Shown: positions 50,465 to 62,300, numbered from the stretch's first letter. The stretch: 64,000 nt of DNA from Paracyclopina nana (GCA_019096065.1 JAGUCH010000008.1:3353001-3417000), one strand, 5' to 3'. Program-made: numbers and translations. Notes: generated by a model not told the origin, from the sequence alone.

Positions 50465-50675
50465 ATTTTATATACTGTAATACGATTTCCTCGTGTTATA
50501 ATTCAGTTTACCGATCCGACTCAGCTCTTTTATATCACAGTCCTTTCTAAGCAATTTGGGGGATATTAAATACTTAACAGCCCTTGAATCAAATTTGAGG
50601 GATTTTAAGTAATTTAATGCCCTCATATTCCATGGAAGTAATCCAAATTCCAAAGAAGTTGGAAAAAGAGAGGAT

Positions 50676-50748
50676 CATCCAAGATTCGAACCTCAGACAG
50701 TTAAAGTAGCAACACAACGCTCTAACCACTGAGATATGAAAACATCAT
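50676..50748 (-). repeat. tRNA-like module, copy 1a
   Basis: The minus strand reads ATCTCAGTGGTTAGAGC (box A-like) and, about 30 bases later, GAGGTTCGAATCTTG (box B-like). It has the spacing of a tRNA but no acceptor stem, so it is a tRNA-derived element rather than a gene. The equivalent in copy 2 lies at about 51475-51545. Confidence 0.6.
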
Positions 50749-50823
50749 GAAAATTGCATGCTATGTATAGGACTTTAACCATAATTTAAGCCAGATAAAG
50801 AAATAAAAAAAGTTAAGGAATGA

Positions 50824-50886
50824 CCGGGGTTTGAACCCTAGACTCCTGAATCAAGAGCCTAGCACTCTAACCATTGTGCCACAGGA
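50824..50886 (-). repeat. tRNA-like module, copy 1b
   Basis: The minus strand reads GTGGCACAATGGTTAGAGTGC, with a perfect GCAC/GTGC D-stem. An anticodon-like hairpin and GGGTTCAAACCCC (a T-arm-like box B) follow. The sequences where an acceptor stem should be do not pair, so this is a pseudo-tRNA. It is repeated unchanged at about 51624-51686. Confidence 0.65.
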
Positions 50887-51075
50887 ACACATCTGAAGAA
50901 TTGGATTTTAAAAGTCTATTTAATTGCTCCCAACCCTCTGGATGCTAGCTAATGAGAGCCAGTGATATTCACATAGCAACTAAAAACCGAGCAGTATTTT
51001 CTAGGGCACGGGGCAGCCCGGTAACTTCATTAAAACACTCATAAATCGTATTACAGAATATAAAATTGTATATTC

Positions 51076-51252
51076 CGAGCTGGGGCACGTAAAATAGGGT
51101 CATTAAATAGCTGACCTCGGATTTTAAAATGGAAAAACACTCGTACAATTACAGCCCTCGCAGGCTCGGGCTAGTAAAGCTGTACTCGAGTTTTCCCATT
51201 TTAAAATCCTCGCTCAGCTATTTAATGACCCTACTTTACGTGCCCCAGCTCG
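51076..51252. repeat. Large inverted repeat (foldback), copy 1
   Basis: A left arm at 51076-51145 (CGAGCTGGGGCACGTAAA...) pairs with a right arm at 51182-51252 (...TTTACGTGCCCCAGCTCG) with few mismatches, leaving a ~36-base GC-rich loop. Copy 2 is at 51876-52052. Confidence 0.88.
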
Positions 51253-51875
51253 AAATAAATAACTATTATATACTGTAATACGATTTCCTCGTGTTATAAT
51301 TCAGTTTACCGATCCGACTCAGCTCTTTTATATCACAGTTCTTTCTAAGCAATTTGGGGGATATTAAATACTTAACGGCCCTGGAATCAAATTTGAGGGA
51401 TTTTAAGTAATTTAATGCCCCTCATATTCCATGGAAGTAATTCAAGTTCCAAAAAAGTTGGAAAAAAGAGAGGAACAACCCAGAATCGAAACTCCGACAG
51501 TTAAATTAACATCCCCAAGCTCTAACCAATGAGCTAAGGAAAAATCAAGAAAATTGCAAGGTAAGTAAAGGACTTTAACCATAATTTAAGCCAGATAAAG
51601 AAATAAAAAAAGTTAAGGAATGACCGGGGTTTGAACCCTAGACTCCTGAATCAAGAGCCTAGCACTCTAACCATTGTGCCACAGGAACACATCTGAAGAA
51701 TTGGATTTTAAAAGTCTATTTAATTGCTCCCAACCCTCTGGATGCTAGCTAATGAGAGCCAGTGATATTCACATAGCAACTAAAAACCGAGCAGTATTTT
51801 CTAGGGCACGGGGCAGCCCGGTAACTTCATTAAAACACTCATAAATCGTATTACAGAATATAAAATTGTATATTC

Positions 51876-52052
51876 CGAGCTGGGGCACGTAAAATAGGGT
51901 CATTAAATAGCTGACCTCGGATTTTAAAATGGAAAAACACTCGTACAATTACAGCCCTCGCAGGCTCGGGCTAGTAAAGCTGTACTCGAGTTTTCCCATT
52001 TTAAAATCCTCGCTCAGCTATTTAATGACCCTACTTTACGTGCCCCAGCTCG
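51876..52052. repeat. Large inverted repeat (foldback), copy 2
   Basis: This is the second copy of the 70-bp-arm foldback, apparently identical to the one at 51076-51252, including the loop. Confidence 0.88.
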
Positions 52053-52068
52053 AAATAAATAACTATAT

Positions 52069-52535
52069 TTAAGTACCTTTTTACAAAATACGGTTTTTAA
52101 ATACCTGTGCTCCAGAAATGACGCGAAAAATTCCAGATAAGTAAAAACTTTTCAACCACCACGTATTAAAAGTTTTTAATTTTATTGACAGAATGGCTCA
52201 CTCTTATATTGCAAATCACTCTGAGCTGATAAAGCCACATTTTCGAAATTGCCATACATTTGTCTATAATTCACCCTTTACTCAAACAACTTGACATGCA
52301 GCACTTGAAATCGAGGGATAATCTTCTGTGAACAAGATCACGTATTACAACTCTCTCTCTCTCGATTTGTTTACCGTAGAGATTAAAAATTGTGAAGTTT
52401 GAAACCTTTCAAGCTATGGGGAAATGCACGCGTGTCGAGCGGTTTGGCGCGCCAGATAATCCGCGCACGTGGCGGATCATCATCATCGACTTCGACAGCC
52501 GGGAGAAAGCAATTTTCAGTTCACTACCAACCATC
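52069..52535 (+). promoter_or_regulatory. Upstream region and probable 5' UTR of the bHLH gene
   Basis: AT-rich sequence gives way to a CT-rich run at 52350-52364 and a GC-rich stretch. An in-frame upstream ATG at 52416 would extend the protein by 40 residues, but that segment lacks family features. I see no TATA box. Confidence 0.4.
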
Positions 52536-53214
52536 ATGGACTCGTGCAACTCTACGACGATTCACGAGTCAGAAATTTTCGACTTGCTTTTTGGCAAGCA
52601 AGGCCACAACAACAATGACTTGGAATCCGCCCCTCTACCCAACTCACCGGTCTATAGCAGCTCCATGTCTGAGCCTGGAGGCTGCAGCAGCAGCTCAGCA
52701 TATCATGGCATGATCGAGCGTTGGGAGCCTGGAGAAATCCTGGATCATGACATGGAAGTTGGCTCTTGCTCGTCGACATCTTCGCTCACAAATTCACCTG
52801 TTAGGCCATACCCATTGGTGAGGCATCAACAAAGGCCCATACGCATTTCGGTAAGAAAAGAGAGATAATTGGGCAAAAAAACCTCAGTTCACCGTTTATG
52901 TGCAATTCTAGTCTGCTGACACTTGCTTTATGGGCGGGGACATGCGGCGGCCGATTACCGGGAAAAAACGAGGCCCGAGGCCGAAACAGCTGACAGCTGA
53001 GGAAAGAAGGCAGAAACGGATGGATGCTAATGACCGCGAACGCCAGAGAATGGGCCAACTCAACGTCGCTTTCAACCACCTCAGAAACGTCCTTCCCAAG
53101 CATGGGAACGATCGGGAATTGTCCAAGTTCGAAACTATCCACCTTGCCAAAAACTACATCCGAGCCTTGAACGAAATGCTCTCCCAAGCCGAATCGAGCT
53201 CAAGCATGGGGTGA
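52536..53214 (+). CDS. Proneural-type bHLH transcription factor (Atonal superfamily)
   Basis: Two exons, 52536-52850 and 52912-53214, joined in phase 0: 205 aa. The N-terminal half is acidic and Ser-rich ([29 protein letters not shown]). The bHLH domain is near the C-terminus at about residues 137-195. Its basic region is [13 protein letters not shown] with the E-box-reading Glu and Arg residues. Helix 1 is [13 protein letters not shown], the loop is KHGNDRE, and helix 2 is [20 protein letters not shown]. Asn-Asp-Arg plus LSK-ET in the loop and helix 2 is the Atonal/Neurogenin style, distinct from achaete-scute; I cannot name the subfamily. Such factors bind E-boxes as heterodimers with Daughterless to specify neural or sensory precursors. 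The gene converges on trithorax, with 98 bp between stop codons. Confidence 0.88.
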
Positions 53215-53312
53215 CCCGAGAATCATCCTGCTACTCAAAATTGTGATAACTGGCTGTATATCTTTCGTAATTCGTTCTAATTTGACCTTTTGTACAATAG
53301 AATAGTAATAGC

Positions 53313-56300
53313 TTAGTTCATATACTTTCGGCACTTGCGAGCAGAGCACGAGCAGGGGATTTTCACATCCTCAATGGGGAATTTGTAGTCATAGGTCAAC
53401 TCCTCGCCGGGAAGAATTTTCCGCATTGCAAATATAATGATGTGCTTCTTGCCAAAAATGTCCACGATCTTGGAGTAGCAATTGGGCTGCAAAAAAGGGG
53501 AAATTGAGATTCAGCTCAAGTTAACATAATTAAGTCAAGAATCAGCTTACATCACAAGAGTGGTTGATAAAACGAGCAGCATTTCCCTTCATCGTGGCGT
53601 CAACCACGGTGTCATCGTCAATCTTGAACATGTAGCAGCCGATGCCTCGGCTCTCGTAGTATTTTTCTCGTTTATCAGTCAGCATGGCTCGGATCTCTTC
53701 GCCAGCATACTCTATGACCATTTCTCCAGATTGGATTTCACGCTTGCAAAACAGCCCTCGGCCGTGAATTCCAGAGCTGTAGACCCCGACGGCCTCTTTG
53801 GCATTCTTGGCCAAGTGCCTGAACCTCATGGCCATGGGCAAGTCGAGCGAGGTTGCTCGCCTCGCAGCCGCAATTTGTACTTCTGTATCAGGATTTTGCC
53901 CACTGTTGTAGAAATCCGGCCTTTGCCGGTGTCTGGATGCCAGCCACGAAAACATGTCGAGAGGCTTGCGATTTTTGAAGGCCTCTCCCCTTGAACATCC
54001 CGATGGATTGTTGGCCAACTTGTCCTCAGGTTCACTCTTGACATGGTGATGCTTGAAGCTGTAGTTGGAAGCCTCGCTCGCTCCAGGTAGTTGCTCAATC
54101 AGGTAGGACACAGCTGCATGCGTGAGGCCCAGCATTTGAAGGCCAATTTCACCAATGGGATTTCTAGATGGAATGGTTTTCAGTCCATGCAGCGAACGAG
54201 CCTCTTGAACAGCCTCAAAAACTTGAAGCCATAATTTGTTAATGTCACTCGAGGCCGCGCGGAAGCCACCGTCCTCAGAGGTCAATTCATAGATAACTTG
54301 CTCATCGTCAGAGTCGTCAGTCTCATCGTCGGCTTCCTCCTTCTTAACCTCAAGTTTGGGCAACTGATCCTCTGGCAACACCTCATTGACAAACTGCTCT
54401 TGAGACTGTTGAACCTGGCCATTCCCATCAAGTGGCACAACAAGAGCTGGCTCCTTGTTGACCCTGGGCTTGTACTTTCTCTTGGTTTTGGCCTTCAAGG
54501 CAGCAATAGCTTCTTTGGGAGGAAAAGCTTCCGGATTCTTGCCCCCGTCCTCAATAGTCATTTCTTGGATTTTGTACTCGTCATTATGCAGGTTTTTCTG
54601 CAGCACAAACTTGATGGCATTTTTCGTGCTCTGCTTGGTCTTCACCCGTATCTTGTCGACGACTTTATCATCGTAAACGAGGGCGTCGTCATTGACATCG
54701 GGACTGGAGCAATAATAGGAATGGTCCTCCTCAATGGCTTTGACGCAAGGTGAGCCATGAGAATTTGGCCTAGAGCTTGTGACACTTACACCAGAACTCA
54801 AGGTGTGGAAAATGGGCTCAGCTGAGGTCGTCGGCGTATACGAGGTGGAACCTTTCCAGGGCCTCGGGGAGATTATTTTCAAGGGCGCTCCAATTTTGGC
54901 TTGAGTTCCAACAGACCTTTGTTTATCTGACTTGGACGTCGAGGGCGAATCATCGACATAGGTGACGTCAATGTTACTTTCGGGAATATTATGCGATATT
55001 GATAGCGTAGCATCTTGAGCAGCATTCATCGGTTGGCTGGCCATACTTTGCATGGCTTTTATTGGATCCACTTTCTTGCTGGGTCTGATATTCTGCGGTT
55101 GCGGCTGAACTCGAGCCACTTTCCGAGGAGGCTGGAATTGCGGAGACTCGGAGCTCAATGAGCGAGGCATCATCGATGATGAGCCAGGCGCTGCTGACAT
55201 TAGATTGGCAGTAGACGAGACGAATTGACTTGGGGATCCAAAGTAACTTTGTGGCTGCTGAAAGGATGCGCCTGGCGTGAACAGGGGCTGAGGGGCCTGA
55301 TTAATGATGATCCCTTGCGGAGTTAAGTAACTTATCTGAGGCTGAGGCTGGTATATGTTTTGGTATTGAAAAGGCTGGTATGGGATGCTAGTGACATAAT
55401 GCAAAGTTCGGCCAGTCTGCTGCTGAAAGCTCTGAGCAAAATTGGGTGCCATTGCAGGATTTGGCAAGTGGTGCAAGTAGACGGGAGGTTGAGCCATTCG
55501 AGGCTGCAATTGGGGGAATCCAAAATTAACTTGAGGCTGATGAACGATAGGCTGAGGAGCAGATGTTGCAATGTAGACAACATCGTCGTCGGATGGTCTT
55601 CTTAAAGGTGCATTCGCAGCTCCATGTACTAATTGAGGCTGGGTCACCATGGGACTTTGCACCGAGACGACTCCTTGAACTTGGCTAGGATTGGGAGGTG
55701 GTGAAAGAAGGCCAGCGATGGAAAAGTCCTTTCTGGGGCTGGCCTCTTGCTTCACCTCGACATTTTCATCACCGGCCCCGTCAAATTGAGGAATTGAGGT
55801 AAGGTCCGGCAGGAGCAGTTTATCCGGAGAAGCCTCATTGGACAAGCAGACAAAGTCATTGTTGTTTTCAGCCTCTTCGTTCGGTTCGTTGGGCAGGTCC
55901 AAGAGTTGCTTCAGAATGTCCATGTTATCAGTCTCTTCAGCTTGCTTGGAAAGCTGCTCCACAACCAAACTGAGAATGTCAGCGGATTCTTCATTGCCGG
56001 CATTATTCATGTCGTAATCCTCAACAAAATCCTCGTACGACTCGTCAGACTCGTAATTTTCTTCCTCATGCATTTTCTCGTATAGCTCGTCCATCTCGAA
56101 ATTCGTCCTCGTAAAGGGCAAATTGACTTGAATGGCAACCTCGGTGACTTTGACCTTTTTCTTTTGATTAAACCAAGTCTGTATTACGTCAACGCTAGGA
56201 TCTTTCTTGGATTCCTCTCTTAAAATCGAGTCAATTAAGTCAGACCCAGGGAAATCTCGACTAAATGCTGCCAAAAGATCGGATCCATCCTCGAGAATTT

Positions 56301-59300
56301 TGCTCGGAGTCCTTTTCAGCAAAACATTGCTCACAGCCTTATTCAAAGGCCTCGCCGGGCTTGATCCAGTCGAGCTCAATATGGTCGATAATCTATCAGA
56401 GTTGTCCATCGAAGCCTGCCGTATCAGATTGTACCTAGGCCTCTTGCTTGGGCTTTCGTAAGCATCATCGGTTCTGTGCAAATCGCCATATTTCAGAGTG
56501 GTCCAAATCGAAGAGACAGCATATGGTGGCAGAATGTTGGTCTTTTGAGCCTCTCTCACTTCAATTCTTCGAATGGCGAGCTTGGCCAGCCTCAGCTGAT
56601 TTTCGGCCTCTTGGAATCCAACTTGGGAATGATCGATGGTGACTTCAGCTCCATTTTGGGAGCGATTATCGGGCTTCTTAGCAGTTTTGACGGTACAAGT
56701 ATATCTGACTTTGCGAGTGGGATCCAAAGTTGACCAAAACCACCTGGAGCATCGAAATCCTATAGGGATGAGGGCTTCTTCCGAGGAATCGGCTATTTGA
56801 GTTGAAAGCTGCCAATCTGACAAAGACTCCACAGCCAGGGATCCAATGTAGACTTTGACTTGCCTCAAATCGACGCATTTCGACGACTTCTTTTTCATGT
56901 CAGATTCCACTTCCACGTGGATGGTGCGGGCAGACTTGAAGTTTTGCTGCTCCGGAATAGGAACGTAGTAGTGCTTGTGAGATTTGCAGTAAACAGTCTT
57001 GTCCTCTTTAAAGGACGATCCAGCGGAATTGAACCGTCCACACTCGAAGTGTACGTTCTCTTTGCAGTACTCATGGCAGCATCCAATGGTGGCTCCTTTT
57101 CTGTTGCAAATCGTACACGTCAATTTAGAGCCTCTGTTCAAAGCTTGGCCAACATTCTGCAAGGATCCATCGATTTCTTCGTAGACCTCAGAAGACCAAA
57201 GTGCGCAGTTTACGTGGACCCAATCTGAATAGCGGAAGTGAATGAGCCTTCCGGCGGCTTCTGGGCTGCGGTCACCGAAAAGCCCACAAAATTGACAAAT
57301 CCTCGTGTCCAGTCTGCAAAAGAGCATATTACAATGCATGCACATGCATGGGGAAGTTTCATAACAAAAGTTTTCTACCTTGTTCGTTTTGAAGCTAATT
57401 CGGACTCCTCTTTGGGCTCCTTTGGGCTCTTCTTTTCATTAGTGCTCACGTACTGGTGGTCATCACCCAAGGGAGGCAGAAAGATGTTTTCGTCGGTTTC
57501 AAAGTAGCTCCAAGGTTGGTTAGGGTCAAACCATGGGAAAATTTCTCGCGCTATCCCCTCATAGGCCTGGAAAAATGCTCGTTTCTGCTCCTCTGTAACT
57601 TGGGGCACAGAATTGATGAGCCTTTTGAGCTCGAAGTGGCACTCCAGCACTCCGGAAAATGCATCGGACTCTATTCTCTCCAAAAATTTGGAGAAGTTCA
57701 CTAATGGCTGCTGTGGTGGCGGCGGCTCCCTCTTAAGGATTTTCGGCTTGATGACAGTGTTTTCGGTCTCGCCACTCAGCTGCCTCACTTTGGGTCCCCA
57801 CCAGGGATGCTTGCGAATGTCGTTGACTACCACGGAACAGGTGGGCTTTGCATTGCTGCCGAAATCTAATTTTCTCTTGGCGTGCTCCAGATCCTCTCCC
57901 CTTTTCGTGGTGATTGGAGAAGGCTCAATGTATGGCATCGAGGAGGGATCTTTTGTCAGCGTGTCAACAATCGACAAGAAGCCCTTTTTCATCATTTCTA
58001 ATACTGCTCGTTTCCACACGGGGATATCCTCTTGACTACTAGTGTTGCATTTCCTGAAACGACGAGTCACTGTGAGTCAACTGTTATGCGAAAAAGAGGC
58101 CTTACATAGCATCATATCTGAAAATTTGTGCATAAGATGAAAGATAGCATATGGGAAGAGTTTAAAAAGTAAGCTGTAATACTTCCTTCATTCATTATGA
58201 CGCAATTTTCAGATACAACGCTTCAACGGAAATAAAGGTAGTAAGTGTAGTTGCTGAATCTCACTTCGGACGCTACAGCAGCATTAGGAAGTACCACAGC
58301 TTACCTCAATGGGATGCACGTCAGTGGGCACATCAACAAATTGCTCCTCCTCCACTTCCATGGAATCGATTTCAGGATTCTCTGACAACATTTGGAACTC
58401 TTTGGCATGCATGGGACTACTATTGCAGGGCGAATCTGAGCCCATTGTGACCGCAGTGGCCAGTGATTGCCCCATCAACCCCGAAGACTCGGAGGATCCG
58501 TCTTTCGGCACAGGCTTTTTGCACCTAAATTGGGTTCGGACATTTTACTAAATGGGATAGCACCAGGCGGGAAGGAGGACTCGCGATGCTATACAAAGCA
58601 CATAAGGCAGAAAAGACGTATCTATATGCTTACTTGCACACATATTCTATTGTGTTGGGAAGGTAGCTCAGCACTTGGTATTTTTCAGCGTCCACTCCTT
58701 CGCACTTGGCATGAATCCATCCTCCACAGTTGGCGCATTCCATCATTCTCGTCTCGTAGTCATTGTCGTCATAGCAAGCCTCGCACAGAGGGCAATAGCT
58801 GCCCTTTTTCCGCTGCAGACAACACTGATCGCAGAGCGGCCTATTATCTTCCTCGTCGAAGTGGAGGACATTAGCCACATCACAACTGCTGCAGCGGAGA
58901 CATTGCCCACAGAGCCAACTTTGCTGCGAGGCCTGTTGCTCGATCATTTTTTGCTGACTTGGCAGCAAACATCCAGAATGGAAGCCCAAAGTGCACTTGG
59001 CGCACCGCATTCGCTCACCCTCATTCAACCCACATATTTGGCACTGGATGCATTTTCTGCAAGCGCACAATAACACAATATAGCGCACAACATATGGCGC
59101 AGCTAAATTATCATTTTACCTGCAAATCCAGTCGGCCTCAGCCTCAGAAGTTTGCGGGAGCTCCTCGGGATTCAGGCAAAATGGATGATAAGGCTCACAG
59201 CAAGCTTTGCAATAGAGCAAATCTTCTTCCCCTGCAGAGCCACAAAGGAAGCACAAAGCATCAACGGGCAGAGGCTCTGTGGTGACAACTGCTTGGCCGG

Positions 59301-62300
59301 CCACCTCGACTTGATCAGGATCATAGGGCTCGTAGAAATCCACTGAGCCACTGAAGGGAGCCGACTTTTTGGCCACTTTGAGGCTGCTGCTCTTCAATTG
59401 GTCAATATTTCCCACTTTGATGGCGATTTTCTTGCCCACGTGAACTGGTGGAATTGGAATTTGCTCCAAGTCTACATCTTGCAAAAATACTTTGACGGGG
59501 CTGGACCCAGGATTGGCTAGGCCCATCTCGATGAACTCCTCAATGCTTTGCCTACGTTGCTCCCTCTCATCAGGATTCTCGGGAATTTCTTTGCGAGGCG
59601 TGACAACGGGCGTGGTCATGGGTTGACTAATCGAAACGCTAAGAGAGGAGTCTTTGTAGGAGTCATTGTCGGGCTCCCAGAAGGACTCGTCCGGTTTCAC
59701 AATCTTTGGCCTATTGACTGACTTTTTCACCTTCTTGAAGGCTCCAATCGACACCTTGGGATCAATTCGCCAAATCCCACCTCCCTTGCGAGCCGGATTA
59801 TCCGTTTTGGTTCTGTAGAAGGCCTTGTTGAGGCTCAAGTTGTGGCGAATCGAGTTTTGCCAGCCCGCTTTGTCGATGCGACTGAAGTAGGGGAAAGCGT
59901 CATTGATCCACTCGTAGATCTCATTGAGAGTTCCCTGCTTTTCTGGCATATTTTGAATGGCCATGGCTATTAACGAGCTGTAGGACATGTTTGGCCTCTC
60001 CTGAGACCTCGGGGGAACAGGAATTCTCTCTACGTTTGGCGTTGCTTCACTCTTTGGCGTGAATCGAACCTTGATCACTTTGTGGTTCCTCACTTCAGCC
60101 TCTCTTTTGTTGGCATACTCTTTGGTGCCAGGGTTGGAGCACTTTCGCAGTACGCAAGCTTGCTTGAGCTGTCCTTGACCACCATATTTTAGCATATCCT
60201 TGCAGGGTATGCAGTCTCGACAGTTTCTCGTTTTGCACCCAGTGCATTTCCCACAGCGTTTGATCTTGATTCTCTTGACGAATTTACCCGAGGCGAGACC
60301 TTTGGCCGTGTCCGCATCAATGCTGAAAGTACCCACACCTAGGGAAGGCGTTTTCTGCCGACTCGGCGGCACTGACTTCTTGGCAACCATGGCGGATTCT
60401 TGCTCGATTGCTGCCTTAATATCAAAGTCATCTTTGACTTCATCCACACTCACCTCAGGGCTGGATTCTTTCTCCGGAGTTGGAGGAGTGGGTGGCCTTT
60501 TTTCTGGGGACTTTTTCAGCACCAGCACTGCCGCACTTTTTTGCTCGGGCTCTCTAAACTTGGCAGGAACTTTGACTTCTCTACGCGAACTTTTCGGCAA
60601 GATGATCATTATGCCAGAATTTGGTGTACTTTTGGGAGTACTTTTTGGTGTCGTGGCACTACCAGAGTCTGCGCTTTTGGGAGCACTGCGTGGAATGTCA
60701 GCATTCTTGGGCGTTACAGGAGTTTTTTTCACCAAAGTCTCTTTTTCTGTTGATGCCTTTTGAGGAGTAGAAGAAGTAGTCGCCTTCTTTTCGTCATCTT
60801 CTTGCATTTGCAGAAGCTTGTCAGCCTTCACTACCTTTTTCGGCAGCGAAAAGTTCACTATATTGGCATCGATCACCGCACCTGATTTGGCCACGTAGAT
60901 TTTCAGCTCTTTGGCCGATCTGATGGTCTTCCTATCGGGCGTTATTAAGAACATATCCCATTTGCCTTTGAGCGATCCTGTCAGCCTTTTCACAGCCTTC
61001 TTCGACCAGCCATTGGGGAGCCTTTCAGTCACCTCATTTGCTCTTTTACCCGAGGACTCCGAGATCACTGGCGCAGCCTTTTCTTCTGTATCGACACCGA
61101 ATCCGTCAAACAGAGGCCGCGAGAGGGGAACTTGTCGATTAAACTCTAGAATTTCGCCTCGATTGGGCAAGAGATCAAAAGCGGCCTTTTCTCGTTCCGC
61201 AGCCTCCGGCAGCAGATCGTGAAACACAATGGGCAAACGAGATCGAAGCTTGTCGTACAGGCTGGCCTCCAATTTGTAGCCTATGAGGCACAACTTCAGC
61301 CAGCACGCTTGGCACCTCCCAGATTGAGCTAGATCACAGGTTTTCCTCTCGGATTTCTTCGACTTGACACCGCTCACAGACCTTATTGAAAGCTCAAATA
61401 AATGCCTCCATTTTATGTAAATCAAGAACAAAAGTACCTAAGAACCGGAGGGACGACGCAAAGACCCGTGCCTGAAACGCAGGGGAAAAGCTCCTCGTCC
61501 TCATCAGTGGCCTTGGATTGCTGGCTCATTTTGATCGTCTTCGATATGAATTTTCGACAAGGTTCGCAGCTGAAGGTGCCGAACTTTTTCGCCTGCAGGA
61601 TAAATGCATAGTAGCGGACAGCGCCGCAGATGCCACAGACAATATTTCCAGGCATTCGGTTGTTGGTCGCAGACGACAAGGCCGACTTTTTCGAGGTAGA
61701 TGCCTGTGTCTGGTCATTGTTTAAAAGTCCTGAAGCAGCCGACTCCTCCACCAAAGCAGTTCCAGCTGAAATGGCATTTTAAAGGTGATTTGTTAGCCAG
61801 CTTTCTACGGAACGTGACAGCCAAAATAGCTTTATCAGAACAAAGCCACGAGTGTACGTACACCTAATCTATGATAATCAGGACGAAACAAAAGAAAAAA
61901 GGCCGTGGCGTGGTGTTCCCTATGTTTTTGATGACCACGTCAATAGCACGTATTTCACTTAGTAAATAATGCCAGTTGTCGTAGGGAAAAAACGTGACTG
62001 ATTGCTTATAGAGCCAATGCTAAGACTCATTAGCCCAATCAAAATTAACAAGGCATAATAATGACGCATTTATGCAATTGATGTACTACGTTACCTGGGT
62101 TGATAAAATCTGGCCCTTGCACCAATTTGGGAGGAACTTTGTCCGCACTTTGCATCGATCTTTGGATGGCTTGGTAAAACTCGACTTGTTGGCTCGGTTT
62201 TCGCAGCCTTTCCAGTAGCTTTTGATTCAAAACCAACTTCGACTCTCTCAATAAGGGCTTAGCTGAACTCGGTTTCCTTTCTTCATCGTCTTTTTTGGTG

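Larger units (their letters stand above)
50465..52064. repeat. Approximately 800-bp tandem duplication of a composite non-autonomous element
   Basis: Two head-to-tail copies lie at 50465-51264 and 51265-52064 (period 798-800 bp), nearly identical except for one ~150-bp block. Each copy holds, in order: a left end ATATACTGTAATACGATTT; two minus-strand tRNA-like modules; a right end AAATCGTATTACAGAATAT that is the reverse complement of the left; and then a foldback with ~70-bp arms. No transposase is present. The structure suggests a MITE- or SINE-like composite amplified by unequal exchange. Confidence 0.85.

Noticed and set aside
50676..50886. Two functional tRNA genes on the minus strand
   Set aside because: Box A and box B and a D-stem are visible, but no acceptor stems pair, and the segments sit in a duplicated repeat unit. 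They are tRNA-derived modules.
52416..52535. Upstream in-frame ATG extending the bHLH protein by 40 residues
   Set aside because: The extension is compositionally unlike the rest and lacks family features, so I used the ATG at 52536. The extended form cannot be excluded without transcript data.
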